From Antedon mediterranea (taxonomy: Eukaryota; Echinodermata; Crinoidea; Comatulida; Antedonidae), in contig NC_092673.1 in the NCBI RefSeq assembly GCF_964355755.1, positions 5,773,001 through 5,837,000 of the forward strand: a stretch of 64,000 bases of DNA. The letters run 5' to 3'. Made by a program: the position numbers and the translations under genes. Below are positions 45,340 to 57,355 of this stretch, piece by piece (the first letter of the stretch is position 1; each line of letters starts with the position of its first letter). Below the pieces are notes generated by a model. That model ran no database searches and was not told the origin of the DNA. It saw only the letters and a list, made by a program, of their open reading frames with translations.

Positions 45340-46790
45340 AGCAAACTGACAGACAAGCTACAACAATTAATACTGAATCATTAGAACCACTTTACTCTGA
45401 AACAAAGATATATAATAATTTAAGTTTAGAAAAGGTATTTAAATTCAAATTTTATTTTTAATGTTATTTAAAAAATAACTTTGCTACTGTATTACTCCAC
45501 CAAAAAAAACAAATATTATTTAATGCATTATGTTTTATAGATGTTTGCTAGTATTAAAGTTTGTTGATAAAAAACATCTGCAGTGTTCAATCTGTCAACA
45601 AAGATTCACAAATCAAAAGACACCAAAGTGTCTTCATAATTACTGTTTTAACTGCCTGATTTGATTTGATCAGACGACATGGCAAGATACAATGTCAAAA
45701 ATATCGTCAGACGTACAAACTAAAAAATGATGATGCATTTGAAGTGCAATGAAACAATAAGTTGAATATTTTGAGAAGATTGAAACTGAAAAACCAGAAA
45801 TCTGTTCAATTTGTAATAATCAACCAATATTATTGATCCGATTGTGAAATGTATCTCTGTAGCCCCTTTCTCACAGAGCTGTGTGCCAGGAATATTGCGG
45901 GAATATACCATTACCATGCCGGTATGGTTTTCTGTGAGAACGGGCCGTCTTGGCATCATACCGGCATCATGCCGGCATCGACATGACCTGCTTTAGACCT
46001 AGTTATATTCTAGGGATATTCCCCGCAATGCCAGACGGGCATTCTGTGAGAACGTAACGCCGTTATATTCCGGGGTTATATTTAATTCCCCGTCGAGGCT
46101 TTGATTTGACACCTTGCGCGGTCAAGTGTATCACTTTGGAGCCGATTCAATTCAATTAGGCCTAACAATAATAATGTCGAACTGGAGGGATAATGAGATA
46201 AGAGAGCTGCTTAAAATAAGGGGACAAGAAGAAATTTGTAGCATAATCTATAGACATAAGCCATTCATATAGCTATTTGTTTGTTGGTGCCTGACCCTTC
46301 GTCGCCTTGCCTTGTAAATTGTACAGCCTTCTAAGGTGTTTTAAAGATTGCTGATGACGGCTAATTAATTGCTGTACCTGTATAATATATGCACAATATA
46401 CTGTACATAGCATGTATTGCATAAATATGCTATAAAGGAAGATAATAATATGTGACTTATAATTCGCCGCCATATATCGCTAGACAAAAATAATAACAAT
46501 AAAGGACGCCCTCAATAATTATTTTGTCAGAGACTTTTTATTGGCCGAATATGCCCGACTCCTTTCTCACAGAAAGCCGGTATATTCCGGTTATATTTCC
46601 GGCACGATAGTCCGATGAGAATGGGTATATGCCGGTAACGATACCGGCATGGCGCCAGCATCATACCGGTATATTGCAGGCACATCTGTGAGAAAGGGGC
46701 TTGTGAGAAATGCATCAAATAAATAAAAAAGGTTTCCTGCACTGAGAACCCACTTACTGTACGTAGAAGATACAAAACTTTCCTAAACCA
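45340..46790 (+). pseudogene. TRIM copy 4, degenerate RING/B-box remnant
   Basis: The linker exon 45340-45434 (phases 1 to 0, EQTDRQAT) matches exon 5 of copy 1. The RING exon starts with ATG at 45541 after TTTATAG. Frameshifts appear within the first 30 codons; CSICQQRF and CLHNYCFNCL remain readable, then stops. B-box 1 is cut at 45860 by a transposon and resumes at 46702 (to TTTCCTGCACTGAGAACCCA) before homology ends near 46790. No DED exon was found upstream. Confidence 0.85.
45861..46701. mobile_element. 841-bp Harbinger-like element with 17-bp inverted repeats
   Basis: The ends AGCCCCTTTCTCACAGA and its exact complement are flanked by TGT at 45858-45860 and 46702-46704. A 3-bp duplication fits PIF/Harbinger. 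Inside, at about 46173-46271, a frame reads MSNWRDNEIRELLKIRG, the first helix of a Myb/SANT-like domain, so it seems an internally deleted form of a Myb-bearing autonomous element. Subterminal CCGGTAT/ATACCGG motifs repeat many times near both ends. Confidence 0.8.
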
Positions 46791-48330
46791 CCCTGCTAAA
46801 AACTATGAATTTTTAAATTTTTCATGCCAGTTTCCATTCTTACACATTTTATTCAGTTATAATTATAATAACTAGGGCTTTCAATAGAAGCAAGGCTTGT
46901 CTTATGAGGGCCTTGTCTTATGAGAACCTCAACAATACATATACATTATGTATAACACATGAAAAGAAATATAAAACAATTAATAAAATAAATTAAAAAA
47001 GAGATAAAATATTGAAAATAGCTAAAGCTATGGTGTTTAAGTAGCTAATAAAATAAAAAGACAACATTTATTGTTAATTTATGGGGTATATTTATTTGGT
47101 ATAGTATACATAGAGGGCTCAATTTCTAAAGCCAAAGCAAAACAATTTCCTTCTACATTTATTTTAATATTATTGAGCATAAAACAGAAAACAAACTTGA
47201 AACAACAACATAAAATTACATTAATATACTGTATATCTATTTATTAAGGTGTCATTTTTATGATTTAATATATATTGATTTGCCAGAATATAATCAGCAT
47301 TCTTAAAATACCCAATTTCATCTGAACCAAGAAGTCCTAAACAAAAATGCAGCTTTCGGAAATCTTTACCAGAATAGAAAGTCATTAAGTGATGACATTA
47401 ACTTTAGAAAATCAGAGTCAAATGCTTGTATTGTTTGTTTGTTGTTCATTCAGCAAGGCATTTGTTATTGTTAGATCTAGGGTTCACTCTACACAAAAGT
47501 AGCATTTTTAAAGGTTATTACCAGGTATAGTAATATCAACAATAGTGAAACGCAGGGGCCTCTAAATGCTTGGTAGTTGCATTGGGGCTGCTCATGCTCT
47601 GGGGCCTCCTAAGTTTTGCAGCCTCCTAAGTTTTGCAGCCTCCTAAGTTTTGCAGCCTCCTAAGTTTTGCAGCCTCCTAAGTTTTGCAGCCTCCTAAGTT
47701 TTGCAGCCTCCTAAGTTTTGCAGCCTCCTAAGTTTTGCAGCCTCCTAAGTTTTGCAGCCTCCTAAGTTTTGCAGCCTCCTAAGTTTTGCAGCCTCCTAAG
47801 TTTTGCGGCCACATGGTAACAGGTGATCGTTCATAGCCATTATGCCATTTATTATCAAAATGTAAGATTGATGTGCCAAAATAACATACCATGCACCAAT
47901 GAAAGAGATAACATCAGTTAATTATATTTACAGATTTTCAAACAGAGACAGAACAATTTACATAGGAAAACAAAATAACTTCAATACATTCTTACTTGGT
48001 TAAACGATTCAAAGTTATATAAAAAATTAGCGGAATCATAATCATTGTAAAGAAGTAAAAGTCGATAGGCTATTAACAGTTTGTATAAAATCACATTGAT
48101 GATGTATGTTGTGTCTCGGATTGTTTGCAATAAATCAAATTATGCATTTATTGGAAGTGCTAAGTAAACTGACATTAACAATATTATAAGTCTCACATTT
48201 TCGTATATTTTATATAAAGTCAACAAACAGCAGGCCTACTTGGTATTATTATTAGAATCTACAACTACTGATTTTAGTGCCATAAACTGTGTATTATGAA
48301 TCACTAAAGCAGAATTTCTCATACTGTACT
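46791..48330. other. Interval without supported genes
   Basis: AT-rich; contains only the 17-bp minisatellite listed separately. Confidence 0.5.
47604..47812. repeat. 17-bp minisatellite, about 12 copies
   Basis: The unit CCTCCTAAGTTTTGCAG repeats head to tail almost without change; the final unit ends GCGG. Confidence 0.95.
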
Positions 48331-48339
48331 AGCTATTTT

Positions 48340-48599
48340 CGTGCCACGCCTCTAGGCAGCTATATTCCAAGAGGACATAATCAATAAGAAGCTATATCAA
48401 CGCGAAAGCTATATATCTATGGGACAGTTTTGGAATTTTGTAAACTAATTTATAGGTCCATGCTGCTTGATAGAAAAAAGAGTCTATGAGGGCTCACAGT
48501 TGAACGATTTCAGATTCTCGCCCTTTGATTGGTTGACGTGAATCAACACACTGCGGAAGAATTTTCTCACGTGTGCCGTGAAATCTCTGAGGACTGCAT
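48340..48599 (+). repeat. Dispersed repeat, partner of 35088-35385
   Basis: The same family as at 35 kb in opposite orientation, ending near the 5'-truncated Helitron-like copy E. Confidence 0.65.
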
Positions 48600-48614
48600 G
48601 TATTAAATCGTACA

Positions 48615-49265
48615 TATTTTTCCGCATTTAGTGGTAAATTATTTATAGGCCTATAAAACATGAAAAAAAATATTTTGTTGCTGAGTGATAAAGAATATAT
48701 TTAAAAATAACTCTCTTTGTACCTTCCCTCAACCTTAATGTTACATAAAAGGTAAAGGTGAGTCCCATGTTCTCTGAACGTAGGGGAATGAGCTGTTAGG
48801 AGCTCATTGTACTAAGCCTCGGCATTATGTGGTAGGGTGGCCAGTTCCTTTCCACGCCGCCTTTTTTCTCCCTAGTATTTTCAACCAGGTACTCATTTTA
48901 CAGCTGAGTGAACTGGGAGTTGTCGGGCATTGAACCCGGGTCTATCTGTACGACAGTCAAGTGTCCTAACCACTCGGCTATCCAACTCCAATGTAATGTT
49001 ACATACAAAACACAAATTGGGTTTGTTTAAATGAGTCAAAAAATAAACAATTTGGTTTCTCTTTCGGAAGTAATTCCCAGGGTGCTAATTTTAGTTGACT
49101 GCATAAATCATCGTGTCTATTTATTCATTTCTGTAAACAACAATGTACTATAGTCCTGCGGTATGTACATTTAAAATCGCCAGTTTTTTTATGCTGAAAT
49201 GACTGTGTATTCGAGAATGTCTATTTGTGGGCACGACCTAGATGGTACGTGAGCGAAGCGAGTAA
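48615..49265 (+). mobile_element. Helitron-like element E, 5'-truncated, with SINE insertion
   Basis: It matches the 3' part of copy D (63441-63840) on both sides of a SINE. It ends in CTAGATGGTACGTGAGCGAA and GCGAG, the start of the terminal hairpin seen in copy B; the final arm is missing. Confidence 0.6.
48748..48993 (-). mobile_element. tRNA-derived SINE, minus strand
   Basis: Twelve-base duplications TAATGTTACATA at 48736-48747 and 48994-49005 flank it. The tRNA-like head on the minus strand has acceptor halves GGAGTTG and CAACTCC, an A box near AGCCGAGTGGTTAGGAC and a B box near GGGTTCAATGCCC. Copy D of the host repeat holds the empty site at about 63578-63590. Confidence 0.8.
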
Positions 49266-52200
49266 TAACACAATAAACTTTATAGAATATCATTAGGCTT
49301 TCCTTTTTTTTACAAGTTCCTCATATTTACAATTGTTTGTTTTAATTTGTTTGGCACACATTCAAATAACCAACAAAAACGTTTGTTACTATTAGAAAAT
49401 CTACAACCAATGGCTGCAGGCCAATTATTATATTTTAATAGGTCCTCATACTTTCTATTGTTGAGTTTTCTTGCCAGATTCTATTCATCCAAAACAAAAG
49501 TTTTTGTTTAAATCGATGTACATTCTTCATGGGACTTTATATATACTGTAAACAGCTTAATATTTTAGATCTGAATGAAATCCAAATCTGTCACTACATG
49601 TTGGTTTGCCTGTCATTTTGTAATTTAGAGTAAGAAAAAAAAACTGCTGTATTCAATATCATTTCATGTGGAATTGATCGTTTTTATACCAAAGCAGTCC
49701 ACAGCAACTTAAGAAAAAAGGTTAGTTGAAAACAACTTTAAATATACTAAATGTAATTTTGCTAGAGTTTTGCATGTTCTTGAAGTATCCTCTGGAAAAC
49801 TACCTAAAATGAAGTTAGTGATGGTGATAAATTATATGGCCAGTCAACATTCAAAACTCAAAATAAGCAACTGTGAGTTCACTTGTCATGTGCAGAGTGT
49901 TGCTTAATTGTTAGTTTATACAGGGGGTGATGCAGGCGTGGACGCAGGAGGGTTGCCCCAGTTGCCCGGGCAACACCCTTAATTTCATGCTAAATGTTTT
50001 TTTCTGTCACTAAATTAAAATTTAGATCCCATTTTATCATATATAACCATTAACTTTATAGTTTAGGAAGAGCCTACGGTATATATAAATTGACAGACTG
50101 CAGCGTAAAATTAACCAGCATTACAATACCGCTCACAATTTACAGCCGGTGAATTTTTTGGTGTGGATATTGGGTGTGTGCGTCATGATTTTTTGGCACT
50201 ACACACTGTGTTCGCAGAAAACCCTGTCGTTGATGATTTGTCCATAATTATTGAATTTTGCCGGAGATTCCCCATAATTTAAGTAATTCCGTAGTACCCT
50301 ATTTATATTCATCTCATGTCCATAATAAAATAAATAAGAATGTGGCGCAAAAACTCATTATCTACGGTCCTGGACTCGTGGGCAAAAAAAATAGTTCTGC
50401 AACCGCCCCTGTTATAGGTCGTATATTGTGAGAAAAATGACCAAATCTTTCTCTTCTTTTTCATACTAAAACTGTATTTTTGAGCTGGTAAATTTATTTC
50501 ATTCAATCATTTTGAAGAAATTATCTGTATGATCAATTGAAGCATTATACTATATAATTAATATTACATTACGAATTTGGTATACTGATCTTAAATGAAA
50601 TACATTATATAAAGTTTTACCAAAAAACTTTGTTCAACCATGGATTATTGAATAGATAGATACGTATCGACGGTGACATGAAACTATTTTCCAATGCACT
50701 TGCCTATAATACTAAAGCACTGCTGCCAATCAAACAAAAACGCTCTTTGAACTCCATGTCTCTAAACACGGCCCTCATAGAATGCTGCGAATCAACTGTT
50801 ACATTTTTTTTATCAGGATCAACAACAAAACGTACACATGTAGAAATCATATGCACATTCTGATTGTTCTATTGACATGTCTGCGTCGAGGATTAATTGA
50901 CAACAAGAAGATATTGCTGAACAATTAGTTTTAATTTCATCAAATCAGTCTACAAAAAGTTCACTTTATTGGTAATATTAGTAAAATATTATGCAATTTT
51001 TATTATCATATTGTTCCTGAAACCTCCGGAAATTAAAACTGCTATCCCTGACCTTGGATTGGCTGGCTGTGTATAGTTGCGATACGCCACTAACTCTACT
51101 ACTTTAGAGATCGTTTTGAGAGTAGATGCAATTTACCGTTTATGATTTTTTAACTACTAGGCCTAGTAGTAGTACTACTATTATTAGGCCTAGCAGTACT
51201 ACAGTGTCTACATATCCAGTCTGGTTCTTGTTGTACTCCAATGTAATCGGGATGAAACCACTGAATGCTGCATGACGATAATATCATATTCGCCTTCTCC
51301 TTCCTTTACAATCACAATACCACTTGGGTACATTATGATTTTTTGTCGGTAATTTTGATTGCAAGTTGTTGAATTTAGCCATTTTTTTAAAGAAGCAGAT
51401 AGCTTGTGAATGAAACACCACTCGTATAGCTTCTGAAGCATGTAACACTCGTAACATTGTGGGCGGTTCGCGCTCCTGTCATCAAAAGACATGGAACCTT
51501 TGATCTCAAACAGATGCGCCTATTCATTAATTTGAAATAATGTTATACAACTATATTATATAAGTTAAGAATAAATTATAAAAACTGATTTTCTGTAAAA
51601 TATCTAAATCTAGCCCTATTATTTAAGTAGCTGGAAAATACTAATGCAGCTAAGAAAATAGATTGAAGCAACAGTAAACTAACCAACTAAACTACTGTAT
51701 AATAATAGGAATTTTGAAACGTTCCCAATTTGCCAAGGAGCAGAAAATAAGATACAAGGTGCAATCAAAGGACCATTGGAAAACAAAAACTTGTAAAATA
51801 AATATATGAGGCTTGGTTGTTGAGATGTTTAAGGGTTATAAAGTCTTAAGAAGAAGCCCATAATATCTTCAAAAGAAGCCCAGTGGGCTTGATTTCAAAA
51901 TGGAGAAAGTGGGAGAGGGGGAGTTGCTTCTTTTTCGAGATGGGCCTATCATGGTATAGGTAAAACATAATTACTGGTAAACACAAAAACTACAGTATTA
52001 AATTCACCATATAAAAATACAAATATTGAATAAAAACAGCAATGTAAAATTAATTATAAAATAACAATATATACCTGTATTTATTAAAAAATATCTATTT
52101 TGACGATTGAATGGAAATTTGCTTAGAATTCACTAGATTTTTAACCAGCATTTTCAAAATACCCCAATTCATCCACTCCCCTGAGCTTCAACCAAAAAAT

Positions 52201-52490
52201 GCCGAAACTGCTAAATTAAACAAGATTACTATGTTTCTAGAGTCGGGCCGTGTTATAGACATGTTTGAAAAATGTTGGTAGTCGCCATAAGTTAAATGTA
52301 AAGTTGAAAAGTGACAATCATGTGTATAAAAAAGGTGAAAACATCTTTGCATTGTGAAAATTCAAGAATTATCAGCGAGTAGAGTACATATTTTTTTCAC
52401 AAAAATTGACAACATCCGTGAATAAGTCCATTTTGTAGGATTGTAGATAATCATTTTGTTTGACAAATCCAGTAAAGAAATTACTCACAT
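49266..52490. other. Long interval without confident genes
   Basis: No recognised domain. A minus-strand open frame at 51208-51492 is listed separately. A stretch near 49930-50120 (GGTTGCCCCAGTTGCCC and AATTGACAGACTGCAGCGTA) resembles, partly inverted, sequences in the duplicated block at 54.7-59.6 kb. Confidence 0.45.
51208..51492 (-). CDS. Unrecognised 94-residue open frame
   Basis: I do not recognise this protein. It is unusually non-repetitive for the region, with a balanced composition and alternating hydrophobic segments (KIIMYPSGIVIVKEGEGEYD). ATG is at 51492. It could be a lone exon or a captured gene fragment. It has no neighbouring exons I can connect to it. Chance remains likely. 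Confidence 0.2.
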   Translation of the reverse strand: MSFDDRSANRPQCYECYMLQKLYEWCFIHKLSASLKKWLNSTTCNQNYRQKIIMYPSGIVIVKEGEGEYDIIVMQHSVVSSRLHWSTTRTRLDM

Positions 52491-52493
52491 TCT

Positions 52494-53760
52494 TTAGCTT
52501 TCGCCATCTTGGCTGATGTCTTGATCACAAGTGATCCGGTCCACTGCTACTTCCTGGAAATCATACTTTTTCGTAGCAATGATGTGTATACGTGATCGAG
52601 AAATACAGCCCCTTCGTCGTGGTTGATTGCTTTGCTTTATGATTTGGATTGCCTCTTTGATTCTACGCTTGGATGGGTTAGAGTCTTTATCAAGAATTTT
52701 TGCCATCTTCCAATCGATGATGTGGTTTTCTTGCGCTGCATGGTCTGTGATGGCGGATTTGTGGATTTCGGATGTTGATTCCTTTCTAGCTGCCCGGGTG
52801 TATTTGCGATCGGAGACCTTTTTCGTGTCTTTTTGGTGTTCTTTCAGTCTTACACCAAACTGTCGACCTGTTTTCCCAATATACGATTTCTTGCAACTTT
52901 TGCAAGGAATGTCGTACACAATGTCACTTGTTTGAGTAATGTCCTTTTGTCTTTGGGGTGGACTAGAATGCTTTTAAGAGTGTTTGTTGGACGCATGGCG
53001 GTGGAAATACCATATTTCTTAAAAATACTTTGAGCTTGTTCTGCCACTCCTTCGACATTAAGTAAAACAACCATACCCTTAGATGGTGTCTCCGACTCTT
53101 TGTTCTTCTTCCTTTGCTTTGGTTGTTTATTTTTTATTTGTTGTTTGACTCTGTCCAGTGACCACTTAGGGTATCCACATTTCATGAGTGCATTCCTGAT
53201 CTTAAGTTCTTCTTCTTTCTTATCTGCCTTCCTCTGTAACTCCGTTCTCCATTGTATCCATGAGCGTTCTGATGACCCCTAGCTTTTGATGTAGTGGGTG
53301 TTGAGATTGGAAGTTCAGGTACTGGTCAGTATGTGTCTTTTTCCTGTACACCAGTAATTTCAGTGACCCATCTTCTTTCCTGACGATTAATTTGTCTTCT
53401 TCCCAAACGTGAACTTGATGTTGCCTGTTGGATCGATGGAGTTGAGGTGATTAGTAAGTTTTTGTGTACTGTCTTTTTTAATTATCTCTGACACATCATC
53501 GACGTAGCGACACCACAGCTTCGGCTTACCATCAAGAGGTGATGTAGTGATGGCTTACATCTCTAGCCATTCCATAACAGATTGGCCAGGATTGCACTAA
53601 CAGGGCTGCCCATTGCAGCACCAAATATCTGACGATAAATTTGTCCTCTGAAGCTGAAATATGTTGTTGTGCAAATAAATTCTAAAAGAACAATAACATC
53701 ATCCGGGTTTAAATTAGTTCTTTGGTTTAGAGTTTTCTACGAAAGCCCATTAATGCCATT
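52494..53760 (-). pseudogene. Penelope-like element: RT remnant, linker and GIY-YIG endonuclease
   Basis: Read on the minus strand: an RT trace with YRQIFGAAMGSPVSAILANL and the catalytic YVDDV (near 53500-53510), then a linker frame at 52850-53185, then a GIY-YIG-type nuclease at 52494-52919 (YDIPCKSCKKSYIGKTGR, then RLKEHQ). RT followed by GIY-YIG is the Penelope arrangement. Several frameshifts and stops divide it and the RT N-terminus is missing, so it is inactive. The + strand frames here are shadows. Confidence 0.85.
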
Positions 53761-54246
53761 TTAAGTATATGTTTTTTGAACGTAATCCGTTCTAACGAAT
53801 TAGTAATTCGTTCAAACGAATTAGTAATCCGTTCAAACGAATTACTAATTCGTTCAAACGAATTAGTAATCCGTTTAAACGAATTAATAATTGTTTTTAA
53901 ACGGATTACTAATCTGTTTGAACGATTCGTTTGAACGGATTAGTAATCCGTTCAAACGAATTACAACATATACTTTAAATGGCACTTGTTGTATATGTTG
54001 CAATTGGTTTGAACGGATTAATAATTTGTTTGAACAGATTACTAATCCGTTCAAACGAATTACTAATTTGTTTAAACAGATTAATAATCTGTTCAAACGA
54101 ATTAGGAATCCGTCCAAACGGATTAGTAATTTGTTTAAACGAATTACTAATTCGTTCAAACAAATTAGTAATCCGTTTAAACAAATTATTAATTTGTTTA
54201 AACAAATTCCTAATTTGTTTAAACGGATTACTAATTCGTAATTATT
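53752..54246. repeat. Fold-back minisatellite of GTTCAAACGAATTA units
   Basis: Roughly 21-bp units mix GTTCAAACGAATTAGTAATC with its complement, so both strands look alike. Two blocks (about 53776-53961 and 54003-54246) are separated by a unique spacer. Sequence at 53752-53770 (GCCATTTTAAGTATATGTT) is inverted at about 53963-53981, enclosing the first block. Open frames across it are artefacts. Confidence 0.85.
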
Positions 54247-54715
54247 AAATTAACTTGCTGGTTTTAATGCAATTGACTTTTATTAAAGATCAAGAGTAGG
54301 CCAAATTATATTTTAGTTCCTCTTACTTATTATTGTTGTTATATTAACCTTGCTTGAAAGCTTTTATTATTTAACACAAAAGTTTGTTTTACTCAATGCA
54401 TGTGCATTCTTCACGCATGAGACATTTTCTTTGAATCATGTGATACTGAAAACTTTGATGACATTTCCAATTGCTTCCCCTACACTACCGTACATTTTAT
54501 TTTTTTGTCCATTTGGCAATTTAGAATAAGAGGAATTACAACTGGTTGAGTTGATATAATTATCATTTCATGTAAATACTGAACATTTGTACTACAGCAA
54601 GGTTAGTTGAAAACAATTTTCACTGCAGTGCAAATTTTTTTCAAAATATTCTTATGACATAAGTTTATAGCTAGCCATTTCCTAACTAATTTTTATTTTA
54701 AATATAAATATTAAA
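54247..54715. other. AT-rich interval without supported features
   Basis: Nothing recognised. Confidence 0.5.
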
Positions 54716-56937
54716 ATATTTTATTTATTTTTATTTTAAATAAAATTTAATGACTTTTTTTTATAAATATAAACAATTTGCCATAAAAAAAATCCATTAT
54801 ATATGTCTTATCAATGAAACTTATTCAATAAACACTAAGTTTGAATAGCTTTAATATTATATAAAATAGGCCTCCAAATGAATCGAACTGTAATTTTAAT
54901 TACAAATTTATACATTTTGAAATCGGTGTCTGTAAATAAAAGAAAGAAGGTAACACAGCTTAAATTATTTGAAAACGAATTTGAACAAAAAAGAAAAATA
55001 AAGGTGTCAGTTAGTTGAGTTTGAATTAAAATTGTTTCAACTGAAGTGTATAAGATATAGTAAACCTATATGTCATGACATTGGAGAACGGGCGATTATT
55101 CCAGTTTCATGTGCACTGTGTCGTTATTTGACATTTAGAGTTCATGGAAATGAAAGCAATTTATCACGTAGGCTATGAAGAACAAAATCAACTGTAAAAA
55201 CATACTTGCACAAAAATGTGTGGGTGACTGATGATTTGATTAGAAATTGATTTTGAGCCTCTCAGCCAAAATTTGAAAATTGAGATTTTTTTAGATAATC
55301 AGTCAACACAAAAATCTGTACAGAATGAACTAAAACGAGGATAAAGACGATTTTGTACAATAGCAAATTTTTAAGATTACCTAATTAATAAATGAGAAAG
55401 TACAGTACCGTAATACAAACTACCAGCACTTCAGTTTCTTTATGAAAATTCAAATTATAACACTGATTTTGAGGAGGCCTAAGATAAATTTATATTACTG
55501 TCCATTTAACATGTTTGCGTGAAAAAGTTATTACTATTCAATTAACACTTCAAAAAAGAAGGTTTGTGTAATTTTATGGCTGAGAAGTTTTTTTCAGGAA
55601 TAATTGTCACACTAAAAGCTTTATTGATGTTTAGGCTTTAAATTATTGAAGGTATATATATTCAAACAAAGAAACCATACAGGCAGCCAGGGGCGGTCAC
55701 AGGACCATTTTAATGGGGTTGCCCAAGAATCCAGGGCTGTCGGTACCGAGCATTTGCGGCACAAGCACCCATGGTGAACCTCTAGATCACTGCCGGAGAT
55801 TACACTCTATATCGGGCTACAGTAGAAAACAGCAATACCGATTGTATAACGCATATTTTTTCCGCCGGTTATAGGATAAAAACAATTTAGATAAAAATTA
55901 TTTTGAAATAAATTCTAAAGAAGTCAGTAAAACCACAATTTTCATTAAACTACACTCCAGAAAAGAAAATATCGAAATTTGCAGAAAGAAGCAATTTTAA
56001 CACTGTTATTTCAAAGTTAGGAACGTCCGTAATTATTACGGAATTTTGGCCCAATTTTACGGACATGGGAAATGAAGATATACCTTCTCATAATGCACAA
56101 GCAATCCAAACAGTCAGAAATTCATTCTGAGCATGTTCAGAAACATAATTATCTACATATATATCTGTGCACGGTATTGTTGACTGCAGGCTAATTGTAC
56201 GCTGCAGTCTGTCAATTTATATATATGTCTCAGAATGTAGTGGAAATGAACATTCATTGACAACTACATTTACTTACAAACAAACGGCTACCGACACCTT
56301 TGTTGTTTACCGCCGTGTAGCAAACTTGGCAAAAGATCAAAACAGATCACGGCGGAGTAGCGAACGTGCTTGCTGAATTTCTATTTATAGTACAGGTGAA
56401 TTTACAGGTAGTATCTTCTAATAAAACTAAAGAGGCTTATCTTCAAACTTGTTTTTAATTATACTTTGCGACGTGCCCGATGCTAATTTATTCATTTTTT
56501 GTATGTACGTACGTACTTTCAATTTAACAACTTTCGGGTGTCAATGTAATTGGAGAAATTATTCTTTTATTTTTAACAAGTTCTTTTTTGTATGTTTGTG
56601 TTTTTAAAAAACAAGTCTGGTCCACACGAACCCCACTGGCCTCGTATTTTCAAATAACAATAGTGCTAAAGGGGAGGAGTTTCTTTTAACATGAATATCG
56701 AACGTTCAAACGGTGTAGTACCTTGCAGACGGGTTTCAGAACAATAGAAGACGCATCTAGATGCGTCTCTGTGGTCTGGAATAATTATTTCGATCGTGCC
56801 TTATTTACCCATTTATCAAGGCAATCCAAATCTCTTTGTAGGGTTGAGTTTTTGTTGGTGTTGTATTTTCCAGGACTATTTTAAAGACCCATTCCCTACG
56901 ATTTTAGATCTAATTTAAGGTCACAAACTACATTAAT
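54716..56937. repeat. Duplicated block X, first copy (2222 bp)
   Basis: Nearly identical to 57354-59575 at a constant offset of 2638; I noticed one difference (GTGAATTTACAGG versus GTGAACTTACAGG). It contains no supported gene. A perfect 20-bp palindrome (AGACGCATCTAGATGCGTCT) lies near 56747-56766. Confidence 0.95.
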
Positions 56938-56939
56938 AA

Positions 56940-57355
56940 TGACTTATTTTTAATAAAAAAATATATGGAAAATGATCTTACGTCATGACTGCATTGTCTA
57001 TTTGACACCCTATAAATAAATGCATGATTTTTTTTTTATAAAAGGGAAATCCCGGAAAAAAATGTAGCTGTTATCTATATATAAATTTACGTAAGGGCAA
57101 AATTCGGTAAATCGCGCCTTACTTTTAGAATGTTTACTCGATGGTATATAAAGTTGGTTCGTACTTTCGGTACTGATTTTAACCACCTGATGTAACCCTG
57201 TTTACTAATTAAATTAAGTTAGATAATTAGTTATTGACGATTAAAACAAATTTAGGTTCCACAATTTGCCCCAAATAGGGGTGTTTTCCGATCGTGGTAT
57301 ACACTGTCTCCATCTTGAAAAATACCCGCCACAAAAATGCGAGGAGGCTTCGCAT
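56940..57355 (+). mobile_element. Segment Y with the 5' end of Helitron-like element C
   Basis: Matches 62434-62849 almost exactly. From 57074 (TCTATATATAAATTTACG) it is the first 280 bp of the Helitron-like family, then stops abruptly at CTTCGCAT where block X' begins. Confidence 0.8.

Noticed and set aside
47604-47812. CRISPR-like array
   Set aside because: The 17-bp units are directly adjacent with no spacers; it is a minisatellite in animal DNA.
53884-54248. Several overlapping 76-116 residue frames on both strands
   Set aside because: They are translations of a minisatellite whose units lack stops in most frames.
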